Positions 27,346 to 36,592 of a stretch of DNA of 36,731 nucleotides are shown here, in pieces. Every line of letters begins with the position of its first letter. The stretch's first letter is position 1. The notes below the pieces were generated by a model. That model ran no database searches. It had not been told where the DNA came from and saw nothing but the letters and a program-made list of their open reading frames with translations. The position numbers and the translations under genes are program-made. This DNA comes from Calothrix sp. MO_167.B12 (lineage in GTDB: Bacteria > Cyanobacteriota > Cyanobacteriia > Cyanobacteriales > Nostocaceae): assembly GCA_030066045.1 (NCBI GenBank), contig JASJCJ010000034.1, positions 1-36,731 of the forward strand, given 5' to 3'.

Positions 27346-27903
27346 TTAGGAAGCTGGTGGAATTTCTGGGGAAAAAGTTTCCATTGTATTCTCATCCATG
27401 AGTAAGGTTGGAGTTTGAATTACAAAAGGGATTTCAGCACCCATCAGTCCGTGTTTAATGCGTTCTGGTGTTTCTGGAAAAACAACAAACAGAGGATATA
27501 TACTGCTAGTCCCCTCACTCAAAATATGATGATAGCGAGGGGGCATCAACCATTCATAATCCTTATCTAACATGACTTGTGTTTTTCGCCAGCGTGTCAA
27601 ACAGTCAGAAAAATCTTCCTGGGGACGGTGAATAAAGAGCAAAATCTCTACCCCTGTTTTGATTTTCCACTCCGGATCGCACATTAAAATTGCGACATCA
27701 CAAGGTAAATGAGTCACTTCCCTATCTGGAGAGTAACGCAGGCGAATTATTGGTAATGGGATAGCAATTACACTTTCATCGGGACGGCGTAAGCTAGGAA
27801 TCATTTCAAAATAAGGGCGATGCTGCTTTAAGAGTGCAATTGCCTCTAAATGATTGCTATATGCAGCCAAGCTAGCTTCATATTGGGATTTTTGTGCAGG
27901 CAT
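27346..27903 (-). CDS. Conserved-looking protein of unknown function, first gene of the cassette
   Basis: I start it at ATG 27903 (185 residues, MPAQKSQYEASLAAYSNH), because the longer frame to 27975 reaches into the palindrome at 27935 and has no better start. It is soluble, with no signal peptide or membrane helix. The pattern of strands (VIAIPLPIIRLRYSP, VEILLFIHRP, YPLFVVFP) suggests a compact alpha/beta fold. I recognise no motif. It lies 74 bp upstream of the HNH-motif gene and is probably transcribed with it. A regulator or immunity-type partner is possible but not shown. Confidence 0.6.
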   Translation of the reverse strand: MPAQKSQYEASLAAYSNHLEAIALLKQHRPYFEMIPSLRRPDESVIAIPLPIIRLRYSPDREVTHLPCDVAILMCDPEWKIKTGVEILLFIHRPQEDFSDCLTRWRKTQVMLDKDYEWLMPPRYHHILSEGTSSIYPLFVVFPETPERIKHGLMGAEIPFVIQTPTLLMDENTMETFSPEIPPAS

Positions 27904-27934
27904 ATTTATTTTATATATTACAAAAATATTTTTG

Positions 27935-27952
27935 GGTGGGCATTTGCCCACC
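27935..27952. repeat. Palindrome GGTGGGCA-tt-TGCCCACC
   Basis: A perfect 8-bp stem with a 2-nt loop lies between pilC and the four-gene cassette. Its core GGGCAT..TGCCC resembles the repeat at the other end of the cassette (23348-23364) and the one at 36600-36616. On the minus strand AAAAATATTTTT follows, so it may also terminate the pil transcript. Confidence 0.7.
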
Positions 27953-27995
27953 TGATTGATATTGAGCATATGCAAGATGTGCGTTTGCTCATCAA

Positions 27996-29216
27996 TTATC
28001 CAAACTTTTCAAATACCTTAAACATCGGTAAATACATAGCAAGCAAAATAGTACCCACCATACCCCCGAGGACTACAATCATAATTGGTTCCAAAACACT
28101 AGTTAGGGCTTTGACTGCTTGTTCCACTTCATCTTCATAGAAATCGGCAACTTTCATTAACATGGCATCCAATTCCCCGGTTTCTTCACCGATACTAATC
28201 ATTTGAATTGCCATTGGGGGAAATACTTCGTATTTTTGTAATGCCAGACTAATTATCCCTCCTTGTTGTACCTCTTCTTTGGCTGCATCAATGGCATTAG
28301 CAACTACGTAATTACCGGAAGTATCCCGGACAATTTCTAGGGAAGTTAATATAGGTACTCCAGAACGAGTCAAAGAGCCAAAAGTACGGCTAAAGCGAGC
28401 AACTGATGATTTTTGAATCAAGTCACCAAACAAGGGCATTTTCAAAGACATGCGATCAATCGTTTGCTTACCTACCTCTGTTTTGTAGTACTGTTTGTAG
28501 GCAAAGCTCAATGCAATAAAACCACCGATGAAGGCAAATAACCAAGCACTTCGTAACAGTTCACTCGCTACCATGAGAAACTGTGTCAGAGCAGGTAATT
28601 CCGTGCCCAAATCTTTAAAGATGTTAGCAAAAATGGGGATGAGAAATATTGTCATCCCCAAAAAAATGGCAACTGCCAAACATCCGACAACTACTGGATA
28701 AGAAAGGGCTGATTTGATTTGGTTTTGTAATCGAGCTACATCTTCTAATAATTTTGCCAAACGATTCAATACCTCATCCAAAACACCACCAACTTCCCCA
28801 GCTTGAATCATACTGACATACAAACCATCAAAGCAGTCAGGATGTTTCCGCATTGCATCGGAAAGATTGACCCCATTTTGAACGTCATTACTAATATCTA
28901 ATAGGGCTTGTTTAAGTTTGGGATTTTCGCACTGTTCAGATAATACCCCCAGGCTTCTGACAATTGCCACACCAGCATTTACCAGAGCTGCAAATTGCCG
29001 GGAAAATACGGCTTTATCTTTAACTGTGACCTTAACTAATGATGTCTGAAATTTTTGGAAATCAAAATCAGCTAAACCTTGGGATTGTTTCAAGTCTTGG
29101 ATCACAAAACCCTGCTCTCGGAGATTAGTACGAGCCTCAGATAAGCTATCCGCAGTAATTTTTTCTGTTTTTGAATTTCCCTGTGAGTCCCGAATACGAG
29201 CAACGTAGGTTGGCAT
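27996..29216 (-). CDS. pilC: Type IV pilus inner-membrane platform protein PilC
   Basis: This 406-residue protein belongs to the T2SSF/PilC family. It has a short N-terminal region (PTYVARIRDSQGN) followed by two T2SSF domains, each ending in membrane helices. The diagnostic FSRQFAALVNAGVAIVRSLG lies in the first and FSRTFGSLTRSGVPILTSLE in the second. MIQAGEVGGVLDEVLNRLA and MISIGEETGELDAMLMKVAD are the matching second motifs. PilC is the rotor-like base in the cytoplasmic membrane that the PilB and PilT motors act on. It lies downstream of pilT with a 149-bp gap carrying a dispersed repeat. Length and domains are normal. Confidence 0.96.
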   Translation of the reverse strand: MPTYVARIRDSQGNSKTEKITADSLSEARTNLREQGFVIQDLKQSQGLADFDFQKFQTSLVKVTVKDKAVFSRQFAALVNAGVAIVRSLGVLSEQCENPKLKQALLDISNDVQNGVNLSDAMRKHPDCFDGLYVSMIQAGEVGGVLDEVLNRLAKLLEDVARLQNQIKSALSYPVVVGCLAVAIFLGMTIFLIPIFANIFKDLGTELPALTQFLMVASELLRSAWLFAFIGGFIALSFAYKQYYKTEVGKQTIDRMSLKMPLFGDLIQKSSVARFSRTFGSLTRSGVPILTSLEIVRDTSGNYVVANAIDAAKEEVQQGGIISLALQKYEVFPPMAIQMISIGEETGELDAMLMKVADFYEDEVEQAVKALTSVLEPIMIVVLGGMVGTILLAMYLPMFKVFEKFG

Positions 29217-29265
29217 AGATCAAACCATTACAAATTCACAATACAAAATTCATCTTTAACCAACT

Positions 29266-29365
29266 TTGGGGGTTAAATTCCCCTGCTTCTACAAGCAGTG
29301 CGTTTTGCGTCAGGGTAAAATCCCCATTGCAAAACGCAATTCTAAATTCTAAATTCTACATTCTT
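29266..29365 (-). repeat. Dispersed structured repeat at the 3' end of pilT
   Basis: This is the second copy of the element at 7513-7621: TTAAATTCCCCTGCTTCT, the CAAGCAG hairpin, GCGTC, then AAAATCCCC and repeated ATTCTAAATTC. As at xseB it abuts the stop codon of a minus-strand gene. It also falls between pilT and pilC, so it could alter their relative expression. Confidence 0.6.
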
Positions 29366-30490
29366 TTAACGTGCTTTCATTCCTACTTTTCCTTTCCCTG
29401 CTCCTGCTTGCTGAGGTGCATTTCCAATCAGACGTTGAACTTCATCTGGCTTGGAAGTTTTTGACATAGCTGCTTCAAAAGAAATGTCTCCTTTCTTATA
29501 TAAATCCGCCAAAACCTTCTCTAAAGTTTGCATCCCTAATTTACCTCCCGTTTGAATTGCGGAGTAAATTTGGGATGTTTTTCCTTCACGGACTAAGTTA
29601 GAAATAGCAGGAGTAACTACCATAATTTCTTGTGCCATTACCCGACCAAATTCACCTGGTTTTGGGTTCTTTTTCGGTACCAAAGTTTGGCTAAATACAG
29701 CTACTAAAGAGTTAGACAACTGCACTCTTACCTGCTGTTGCCTTTCTGATGGGAAAACGTCAATAATCCGGTCTACCGTTTGTGATGCAGAACTAGTGTG
29801 TAGGGTGCCAAATACCAAGTGTCCGGTTTCCGCCGCACTAATTGCCAAGGAAATTGTTTCTAAATCCCGCATTTCTCCCACCAGAATAATATCTGGATCT
29901 TCCCGTAAAGAAGCTTTTAAAGCATTCGCAAAACTTTTTGTATCTTCACCTAATTGTCGTTGGTGTACTAAACTTTGAATGGATTCATAAACAAATTCAA
30001 TGGGGTCTTCTACTGTTAAAATATGCTCGGCACGGGTTCTATTAATTAAGTCAATCATTGCTGCTAGGGTAGTTGTCTTCCCAGAGCCCGTAGGACCCGT
30101 CACCAAAATCAGTCCCCTTGGTTTTTCTGACATTTCCCGGACTATATCAGGCAAACCTAATTTTTCAAAGTTAGGAATTTTAGAACTTAAAGCTCTTAAA
30201 CAAGCAGCATAGGAACCACGATCCTTATAAACATTGACCCGGAAACGTGCCAATCCCTTCACACCATAAGAACAATCCAATTCCCAATTTTGCTCTAAGG
30301 CTTTACGCTGGCTGTTATTCAGCATACTGAAAATTAGCCGCTGACATTGATCCGAAGATAGAGGCTCGTCGCCAATGGGAGTTAATTTACCACTGATGCG
30401 AAAATAAGGAGGCAAACCTGCTGAGAGGTGCATATCCGATCCTCCCATTTCAATCATTTGCTCCATTAAATCTTCAATCATCATTTCCAT
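29366..30490 (-). CDS. pilT: Type IV pilus retraction ATPase PilT
   Basis: This 374-residue hexameric motor ATPase has an N-terminal PAS-like domain (SDMHLSAGLPPYFRISGKL) and a RecA-like core. Walker A is GPTGSGKTTTLAAMI, the Asp box is EDPIEFVY, Walker B is DIILVGEMRDLETI, and the His box is GHLVFGTLHTSSASQTVDRI. PilT disassembles pilus fibres for retraction and twitching; in hormogonia this drives gliding motility. ATG 30490 has an AGGAG site 8 bases upstream. The C-terminus ends in a glycine- and lysine-rich tail. It lies between pilB (115 bp upstream) and pilC, all on the minus strand. Confidence 0.96.
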   Translation of the reverse strand: MEMMIEDLMEQMIEMGGSDMHLSAGLPPYFRISGKLTPIGDEPLSSDQCQRLIFSMLNNSQRKALEQNWELDCSYGVKGLARFRVNVYKDRGSYAACLRALSSKIPNFEKLGLPDIVREMSEKPRGLILVTGPTGSGKTTTLAAMIDLINRTRAEHILTVEDPIEFVYESIQSLVHQRQLGEDTKSFANALKASLREDPDIILVGEMRDLETISLAISAAETGHLVFGTLHTSSASQTVDRIIDVFPSERQQQVRVQLSNSLVAVFSQTLVPKKNPKPGEFGRVMAQEIMVVTPAISNLVREGKTSQIYSAIQTGGKLGMQTLEKVLADLYKKGDISFEAAMSKTSKPDEVQRLIGNAPQQAGAGKGKVGMKAR

Positions 30491-30605
30491 GGTTGCATCT
30501 CCTGTTTAATAGATTATTGGTTAAGTAGCAATTTATATCTTGAGAGACTTAGTTGTGCAGTAAGGTTTTTTGTTACTACTAACCAGCAACAAAAATCTTG
30601 GTGAA

Positions 30606-32609
30606 TTATGAAAAACGCGGTGTCATACAGTAAGGACAATCTAGCCACTCTGGTTGCAATTGAGCCCCACAAGTTTGACAGGTTAAACCAGTTTTACGTT
30701 TGGCTTTTAATTCTGCTTCCAAACCCGTATCGGTGAAAGTTACCCGCTCTACCTCTTCCAGGGTGGTGGCTCCTTGGCGTACCAAATCCAAACTGTACGC
30801 CAGCAAGGTTTTCATCCCTTCTTCTACTGCAACTTCTTTGATCCGTTCTGTGGGTGCTTCTTCGTTAATTAAGGTTTGCAGATTTTCGGTAATTTGCATC
30901 ACTTCATATACCCCACAACGTCCTTTGTAACCAACACCACCGCATTTAGGACAAACTTGACCGTTAGCTGCTTGGATTTCTTCTGTTGTCAGGGTATTGG
31001 CTTTGTAAAAAGTTAATTCCAAATCCTGGGAAGCGGATAAACCATAACGAGCCAATTCTTCAGTGGTAGGAGTATAAGGAATACGACATTCAGTGCAAAC
31101 ACGGCGCATCAAACGTTGTGCTAACACACCAAGCAGAGAACTGGAAATCATGAAAGATTCAATACCCATTTCTCCCAAACGAGCGATCGCTCCTGGAGCA
31201 TCGTTGGTGTGTAAGGTAGTTAATACTAAGTGACCCGTTAATGCTGCCTCAATAGCCGTTTTGGCTGTTTCTTTGTCTCGGGTTTCACCCACTAGCAACA
31301 CGTCTGGATCTTGTCGCAAAAAAGCCCGCAGAGCCGTACCAAAATCAAGTCCTTTTTCGCGAATTACCTGTACTTGGTTAACCCCCGGCAAACTATATTC
31401 AATGGGGTCTTCTACTGTACTAATGTTAATTCCAGGATCGTTCCTTTCTGCCAAAGCTGAATACAAAGAGGTGGTTTTACCAGAACCAGTAGGTCCTGTG
31501 ACCAAAATTAAGCCAAAGGGACGAGCCACCATTTCCTTGACAATGGATAAGGTTTCTGGGTCGGTAATTAACTTATCCAAACCCAATTGGGTAGCGGAGT
31601 TATCCAAAATCCGCAAACAAACCTTTTCTCCATAGCGGCTGGGTAAGGTATTTACCCGAAAGTCAACCTTTCTGCCCTCAAATAACCTACGGATACGTCC
31701 ATCTTGGGGTAATCGCCGCTCGGCAATATCCAAGTTAGAAATGATTTTAAATCGCGCCGTGACAGCAGCGACAATTTTTTTCGGTAGGGGGTCAAAAGCC
31801 TCACGTAATACCCCATCCTTACGAAAGCGAATGCGTAAATTTTCTTCCTGGGGTTCAATGTGAATATCAGATGTGCCTTCATGCAAAGCTTTGGCAAGGA
31901 TTCTATTCACAAGGTTAATAACTGGGGCATCTTCAGCACTTTTCATGGCTGCCCCTAAGTCATCCTCTGATTCGTCTGGCGCGTCATCCAGATCGAGGTT
32001 ATCAAGATTTTCTAAATCTTGGTTAATATCTGTATACTTCTCTTGTTCTATCTGCTTTTGACGGCTGGCTAAATCATCCAAATATTGGTTAATTAGCTGC
32101 TGGTAATCCTCCTGGGTGATAACCATCCGCTTTAATGCTAATCCTTGGGGACGCAAAATGCGGTTTAAATCATCCGATGCTTCCAAATTATCCGGAGCCA
32201 CCATTGCCACTAACACAGAAGGTGGGTTGTGCTCTTCATTTTTGGACAATGGAACTAAATGATGGCGACGACAAATATCCACCGGAATCAAGTTTTCAAT
32301 TAACTCAGCTACCATAGAGCTGCCAATTGAGTTAACTTCCGGATCTAAACACTCAACGCCGTAGAGTATTTTAAGTTCAAACAGTTGTTGTTTTTTATAC
32401 TGTCTCAGTAACTCAGGGGAAAGTGGTTGTCCTGTGAGGGACTCCAGGACTTCCGTAAGGGGACGACCAGACTTGCGGCTTTCGATTAGTGCTTGCCGCA
32501 TTTGATCTCTCTTGACATAGCCAGATTGAACTAGCTTATTGCCAAAGGGTGAAAATTCTGCCCTTGTAGTCAGAGCAGTACTACGCCTAGGTGATGACGA
32601 GTAGGTCAT
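30606..32609 (-). CDS. pilB: Type IV pilus extension ATPase PilB
   Basis: This 667-residue protein is the pilus assembly motor. Residues about 20-165 are the GspE/MshE N-terminal domain. A charged linker follows (about 185-225: NLDNLDLDDAPDESEDDLG), then the ATPase with Walker A GPTGSGKTTSLYSAL, EDPIEYSLPG, Walker B DVLLVGETRDKETA and GHLVLTTLHTND. The zinc-binding tetracysteine is CTECRIPY with CPKCGGVGYKGRCG. Beyond the usual end, a second CxxC-x10-CxxC ribbon (C644, C647, C658, C661) closes the protein. It works opposite to PilT through PilC. It starts the pilB-pilT-pilC run. Confidence 0.96.
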   Translation of the reverse strand: MTYSSSPRRSTALTTRAEFSPFGNKLVQSGYVKRDQMRQALIESRKSGRPLTEVLESLTGQPLSPELLRQYKKQQLFELKILYGVECLDPEVNSIGSSMVAELIENLIPVDICRRHHLVPLSKNEEHNPPSVLVAMVAPDNLEASDDLNRILRPQGLALKRMVITQEDYQQLINQYLDDLASRQKQIEQEKYTDINQDLENLDNLDLDDAPDESEDDLGAAMKSAEDAPVINLVNRILAKALHEGTSDIHIEPQEENLRIRFRKDGVLREAFDPLPKKIVAAVTARFKIISNLDIAERRLPQDGRIRRLFEGRKVDFRVNTLPSRYGEKVCLRILDNSATQLGLDKLITDPETLSIVKEMVARPFGLILVTGPTGSGKTTSLYSALAERNDPGINISTVEDPIEYSLPGVNQVQVIREKGLDFGTALRAFLRQDPDVLLVGETRDKETAKTAIEAALTGHLVLTTLHTNDAPGAIARLGEMGIESFMISSSLLGVLAQRLMRRVCTECRIPYTPTTEELARYGLSASQDLELTFYKANTLTTEEIQAANGQVCPKCGGVGYKGRCGVYEVMQITENLQTLINEEAPTERIKEVAVEEGMKTLLAYSLDLVRQGATTLEEVERVTFTDTGLEAELKAKRKTGLTCQTCGAQLQPEWLDCPYCMTPRFS

Positions 32610-32730
32610 AAATATATCAACAAAGATAGGGAAACCTCTAATTAGAGTATTCCCAAGCTTTGGTCAAGAATTTTCATATACACTGATGAAATTGAAGGTA
32701 AAAATTAATTGATTGCTAACTCTAATTGTG

Positions 32731-33006
32731 GTTAGCTACCCTGAAAGCACACGGTAAACCCTCTATGGGTTTTGCAGCTGAGGCGTTCAGTATTTTTGAC
32801 ACTCCCCATGCCTCCACTCACTTCACTGGGTTCCGTTCGTTAAAGGCAGGAGATTCTTGGTTCATAGACCGACCGTCACAATAGAGAATGGTGGTAGAAC
32901 TTCCAAGAAAATATTGGCAATTATTTACATTTGCCTCAGTGGGAATGGAACTGGAACTACAGTTACTATGTGATGACGAATAATTGCGATATAACCCCGT
33001 GTGCAA
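32731..33006 (-). mobile_element. Probable TnpB-type element remnant (3' end)
   Basis: On the minus strand a 62-codon frame ends at 32818 with CDGRSMNQESPAFNERNPVK, which looks to me like a cyanobacterial TnpB tail, though I cannot confirm it. About 85 bases downstream comes the 17-mer shared with the left edge of the window (16 of 17 bases). The 5' part of the frame, beyond about 32990, is MITE sequence, so no intact gene exists here. A decayed IS200/IS605-type right end is the likeliest reading. Confidence 0.4.
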
Positions 33007-33132
33007 CTTTTTTCAAGTTAGCCCCCTTTGTAAGGGGGTTGAGGGATCGGAAACTGAGTAAATCAGTGTCAGATCCTTCCTAAGCTTCTTTAAAAAGGAG
33101 GGGAATAAAAATAAAGTTGCACATCGCGTTAT
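32991..33132. mobile_element. 142-bp MITE with 20-bp terminal inverted repeats
   Basis: The ends ATAACCCCGTGTGCAACTTT (32991-33010) and its inverted partner at 33113-33132 agree at 17 of 20 positions. A TA dinucleotide spans each outer border, as for IS630/Tc1-type insertion. Inside are further inverted stretches (CCCCCTTTGTAAGGGGG, and ACTGA-gtaaa-TCAGT). There is no coding capacity. A full-length IS630-family element elsewhere in the genome would have to mobilise it. Confidence 0.85.
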
Positions 33133-33483
33133 ATATAATGTCTGGGATGATTACATAATCTATGCAGTCAGATCAAGACTTGGTCAAAGCCTAGGTAAAT
33201 TCTAGGATATTCCGGGATTTACCAACCAAGTTGCAGACTCAGGACGGGAGTCCTACGTTGTTTAAGTTATGATATCTACGAATGAACGCCAGTTCGTAGC
33301 TCTATCGCTAGTAATTAAGTCAAAGGCAAACGTGTTACTAGCTTAAACTTGCTTTTACAACATTGTCGAGGCATAGATTACCCTTAAGGGAAGCACTTAA
33401 CGGTGCAAATCAAGATGGCAAATGGTCAGGTTTTTATATAAATTACCTATTATTTGGCATCCTATCATTAACAGTTCAACAAC
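33133..33483. other. Upstream region of grpE
   Basis: No gene is seen. A 7-bp hairpin, CTACGAA / TTCGTAG, lies at 33276-33299 and could fall in the grpE leader. The CIRCE heat-shock operator TTAGCACTC-N9-GAGTGCTAA is not present. Confidence 0.5.
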
Positions 33484-34206
33484 ATGAGCCATGAACCGGG
33501 TGAAGCAACAGAGGTAAACCAAGAAATGACGAGTGACTCCGCATCTCAAATCAATGCCAATGAATTTGGCGATGAGGCAACACAACCAGGTGGAGCCCAA
33601 AGTGAAATAGGGGAAAATACAGCTACGCCGAATGTTGACAATGGTGTTACATCTAAGAGTGATAACGCTGTTGACTCCTCTGCTTCGGCAGCAATAACTG
33701 CACAAATAGAATCCCTGAAAGCTCAATTAGACGAGCGCAGCAGTCAGTATATGCGGATAGCGGCTGATTTTGAAAATTACCGCAAACGCACCCAAAAAGA
33801 AAAAGAAGAATTAGATGTGCAAGTCAAGCGCAATACAATTACTGAGTTACTGGCAGTAGTTGATAATTTTGAGCGAGCCAGGGCACAAATTAAACCCCAA
33901 AATGATGGGGAACTGAACATTCATAAGAGTTACCAAGGTGTTTATAAGCTACTAGTAGATAGCCTGAAACGCCTAGGTGTGTCACCTATGCGTCCAGAGG
34001 GAGAACCTTTCGATCCCAATCTTCACGAAGCGGTTATGCGGGAACCTACGGATGAACATCCCGAAGGAACAGTGTTAGAAGAGTTAATACGCGGATATTA
34101 CTTGGGCGATCGCGTGCTGCGTCACGCAATGGTGAAAGTAGCTGCTCCACCAGAGGACGCGCCCTCTGTAGAGGAGGAAAGTCAGCCTGCTGAGGACAAT
34201 GATTAA
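33484..34206 (+). CDS. grpE: Nucleotide exchange factor GrpE
   Basis: This 240-residue protein has a long, acidic, probably disordered N-terminal region (1-78) and then the GrpE fold: a coiled-coil helix (about 79-125, [20 protein letters not shown]) and a C-terminal beta domain with [24 protein letters not shown] and [17 protein letters not shown]. GrpE releases ADP from DnaK, resetting the chaperone cycle. It precedes dnaK by 258 bp on the same strand. The 30-residue C-terminal acidic tail is longer than in E. coli. The GrpE call is secure. Confidence 0.96.
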   Translation: MSHEPGEATEVNQEMTSDSASQINANEFGDEATQPGGAQSEIGENTATPNVDNGVTSKSDNAVDSSASAAITAQIESLKAQLDERSSQYMRIAADFENYRKRTQKEKEELDVQVKRNTITELLAVVDNFERARAQIKPQNDGELNIHKSYQGVYKLLVDSLKRLGVSPMRPEGEPFDPNLHEAVMREPTDEHPEGTVLEELIRGYYLGDRVLRHAMVKVAAPPEDAPSVEEESQPAEDND

Positions 34207-34274
34207 CTGTATCAAATTAACCAAGTGATTCAGTTGCTCTTCACAGTTTACGGCCAGTTGTCATCCGTATACTA

Positions 34275-34334
34275 GACTTGTTGGTGTATATCATATGTCC
34301 AATCTCAAATTAGGTTTGACATCACCAACAAGTC
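34275..34334 (+). promoter_or_regulatory. Strong stem-loop between grpE and dnaK
   Basis: GACTTGTTGGTG (34275-34286) pairs perfectly with CACCAACAAGTC (34323-34334). An inner stem ATGTC (34295-34299) / GACAT (34318-34322) stacks directly on it, leaving an 8-nt bulge on one side and an 18-nt loop. No T run follows, so it is a poor terminator. It may be a processing site, mRNA stabiliser or regulator of the dnaK leader. Confidence 0.65.
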
Positions 34335-34464
34335 ATAATTTGTGATGGAGCAATGCTAGACAATAAAACTCTCATGTTTGTTTCAGCACTACCCATACCA
34401 ACGCCTACAAGGTAGTCCGCGTCAGATCATATAAAAGTACTATTCAGTAAAAATACTGATAATT

Positions 34465-36444
34465 ATGGGAAAAGTTATTGGGATCGACCTGGGAACTACC
34501 AACAGTTGTGTCGCAGTTTTGGAAGGTGGTAAAGCATTAGTTATTTCCAACTCTGAAGGAGGCAGAACTACTCCCAGTATTGTGGGATTTGGTAAAGGTG
34601 GGGAACGCTTGGTTGGTCAGTTAGCCAAACGGCAAGCTGTAACCAATGCCGAGAATACAGTTTATAGTATTAAGCGGTTTATTGGACGACGTTGGGAAGA
34701 TACAGCCGAAGAAAGGGAACGGGTTCCCTATAATTGTGTCAAAGGTCGGGATGATACCGTTGATGTGAAAATCCGCGAAAGGCAATACACACCCCAAGAA
34801 ATTTCTGCCATGATCCTGCAAAAGTTAAAGCAAGATGCAGAAAATTTCTTAGGTGAAGCTGTTACCCAAGCGGTGATTACAGTCCCAGCATATTTTACAG
34901 ATGCCCAAAGGCAAGCGACTAAAGATGCTGGCACTATCGCTGGTTTGGAAGTTTTACGGATTATTAATGAACCTACAGCCGCAGCTTTGGCATTTGGTTT
35001 AGATAAACAAGATGAAGAACAACTGATTCTGGTTTTTGACCTTGGTGGGGGTACTTTTGATGTATCCGTGCTGCAACTAGGAGATGGGGTATTTGAGGTT
35101 AAAGCCACCTGTGGTAATAACCAACTGGGAGGAGATGATTTTGATAACTGTGTTGTTCGCTGGATGATTGAGAGTTTCCAAGAACAAGAACAGATAGACC
35201 TGGGTCAGGATAACATGGCTCTGCAAAGGCTGCGAGAAGCCGCAGAAAAGGCCAAAATTGAACTTTCTTCCATGGTGGCAACTTCCATTAATTTGCCATT
35301 TATCACTGCCGATGCTACTGGTCCCAAGCATCTGGAAATGGAACTTTCCCGAGCCAAATTTGAAGAACTAACCAGCCATTTAATTGCTGCTACCCTAGAA
35401 CCGATGGTGACAGCTCTTAAAGATGCAGAATTAAAACCCGAAAATATCGATCGCATTATTTTGGTGGGGGGTTCTACCCGCATCCCTGCTGTCCAAAATG
35501 CCCTAATTAAATTCTTTAACGGCAAAACACCCGATCGCTCGGTGAATCCCGATGAAGCTGTGGCCTTAGGAGCAGCGATTCAAGCCGGGGTCATGGGTGG
35601 AGAGGTTGACGATGTGCTGTTATTGGACGTAACCCCCCTATCTCTGGGCATTGAAACCTTAGGAGAGGTGTTTACTAAGATTATTGAACGTAACACCACC
35701 CTTCCCACCAGTAATTCCCAAGTATTTTCCACTGCTGTTGATGGACAATCTTCTGTCGAAATTCACGTTCTCCAAGGAGAACGGGCAATGGCACGGGATA
35801 ATAAAAGCTTGGGTAAATTCTTCCTCACAGGGATTCCCCCGGCTCCCCGTGGCGTTCCCCAAATAGAAGTCTCTTTTGAAATTGATGTCAACGGTATTAT
35901 TAAGGTATCTGCAGAAGATAAAGGTACAGGTAAAGAACAAAGCGTGCAAATTACCAACACAGGTAGTTTGAGTGGCAATGAAGTAGAGCGGATGCGCCAA
36001 GAAGCAGAAGTTTATGCGGAAGAAGATAGACAACGCCTCGAGCGCATTGAGCTCAAAAACCAAGTAGATAATCTGCTATATAGTTATGAGAAAACCTTAC
36101 AAGAAAATGCTGGTGCGATCGCTGAGGATATGAAAGCCTTAGCAGGGGAGAAAATAGCTCACCTAAAAGCAGCAATTGCTAATCCCAATATTCCCGTAGA
36201 AGAATTACAACAACATTTGAATGAGTTTCAACAGACTTTATTTGCGGTTGGCGCCAATGTTTACAATCGCGTACAAAACTCCAATGAAAATATGGAATAT
36301 GCGGAAGAAGCAGTCAGTGAAAATGAAGATAATCCCTCAACGGAAGATACTGGGAAGACACCAGATGAAAGTATTCCACCCCAATTCACCTTTGATTTTG
36401 ATGAAGACAATACCTTACAAGCTGATTATGAAGCCATAGATTAA
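34465..36444 (+). CDS. dnaK: Hsp70 chaperone DnaK
   Basis: This 659-residue protein has an N-terminal ATPase domain: phosphate-1 [17 protein letters not shown], connect 1 [12 protein letters not shown], phosphate-2 [19 protein letters not shown] and the adenosine motif [16 protein letters not shown]. The linker [16 protein letters not shown], the substrate-binding domain and a helical lid follow, with an acidic C-terminus that ends [14 protein letters not shown] instead of the classical EEVD-like tail. It folds proteins in the cytosol with DnaJ and GrpE. Cyanobacteria usually have three or more DnaK paralogues; which one this is cannot be settled here, but linkage to grpE suggests it serves general proteostasis. 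dnaJ is not in the window. Confidence 0.97.
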   Translation: MGKVIGIDLGTTNSCVAVLEGGKALVISNSEGGRTTPSIVGFGKGGERLVGQLAKRQAVTNAENTVYSIKRFIGRRWEDTAEERERVPYNCVKGRDDTVDVKIRERQYTPQEISAMILQKLKQDAENFLGEAVTQAVITVPAYFTDAQRQATKDAGTIAGLEVLRIINEPTAAALAFGLDKQDEEQLILVFDLGGGTFDVSVLQLGDGVFEVKATCGNNQLGGDDFDNCVVRWMIESFQEQEQIDLGQDNMALQRLREAAEKAKIELSSMVATSINLPFITADATGPKHLEMELSRAKFEELTSHLIAATLEPMVTALKDAELKPENIDRIILVGGSTRIPAVQNALIKFFNGKTPDRSVNPDEAVALGAAIQAGVMGGEVDDVLLLDVTPLSLGIETLGEVFTKIIERNTTLPTSNSQVFSTAVDGQSSVEIHVLQGERAMARDNKSLGKFFLTGIPPAPRGVPQIEVSFEIDVNGIIKVSAEDKGTGKEQSVQITNTGSLSGNEVERMRQEAEVYAEEDRQRLERIELKNQVDNLLYSYEKTLQENAGAIAEDMKALAGEKIAHLKAAIANPNIPVEELQQHLNEFQQTLFAVGANVYNRVQNSNENMEYAEEAVSENEDNPSTEDTGKTPDESIPPQFTFDFDEDNTLQADYEAID

Positions 36445-36592
36445 ATTGAGAAGGCAGTACCGATGAAAATTTTTGTTCATCATCAAGCATGAAAAAGGGT
36501 TCTTTCCCCTACACCCCATAACCTCTTTTAAGTCAGCCCCCACGGGAAAATTCCACAACCAAGGATCTGGGGAACATCCCAAATATTAGAGA

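Noticed and set aside
32818-33006. A 62-codon minus-strand gene
   Set aside because: Its first residues come from the MITE end, it starts at a TTG without a ribosome-binding site, and the rest looks like a gene tail. I list it as a remnant.
33300-33483. CIRCE heat-shock operator upstream of grpE
   Set aside because: I looked for TTAGCACTC-N9-GAGTGCTAA and found no match or near match.
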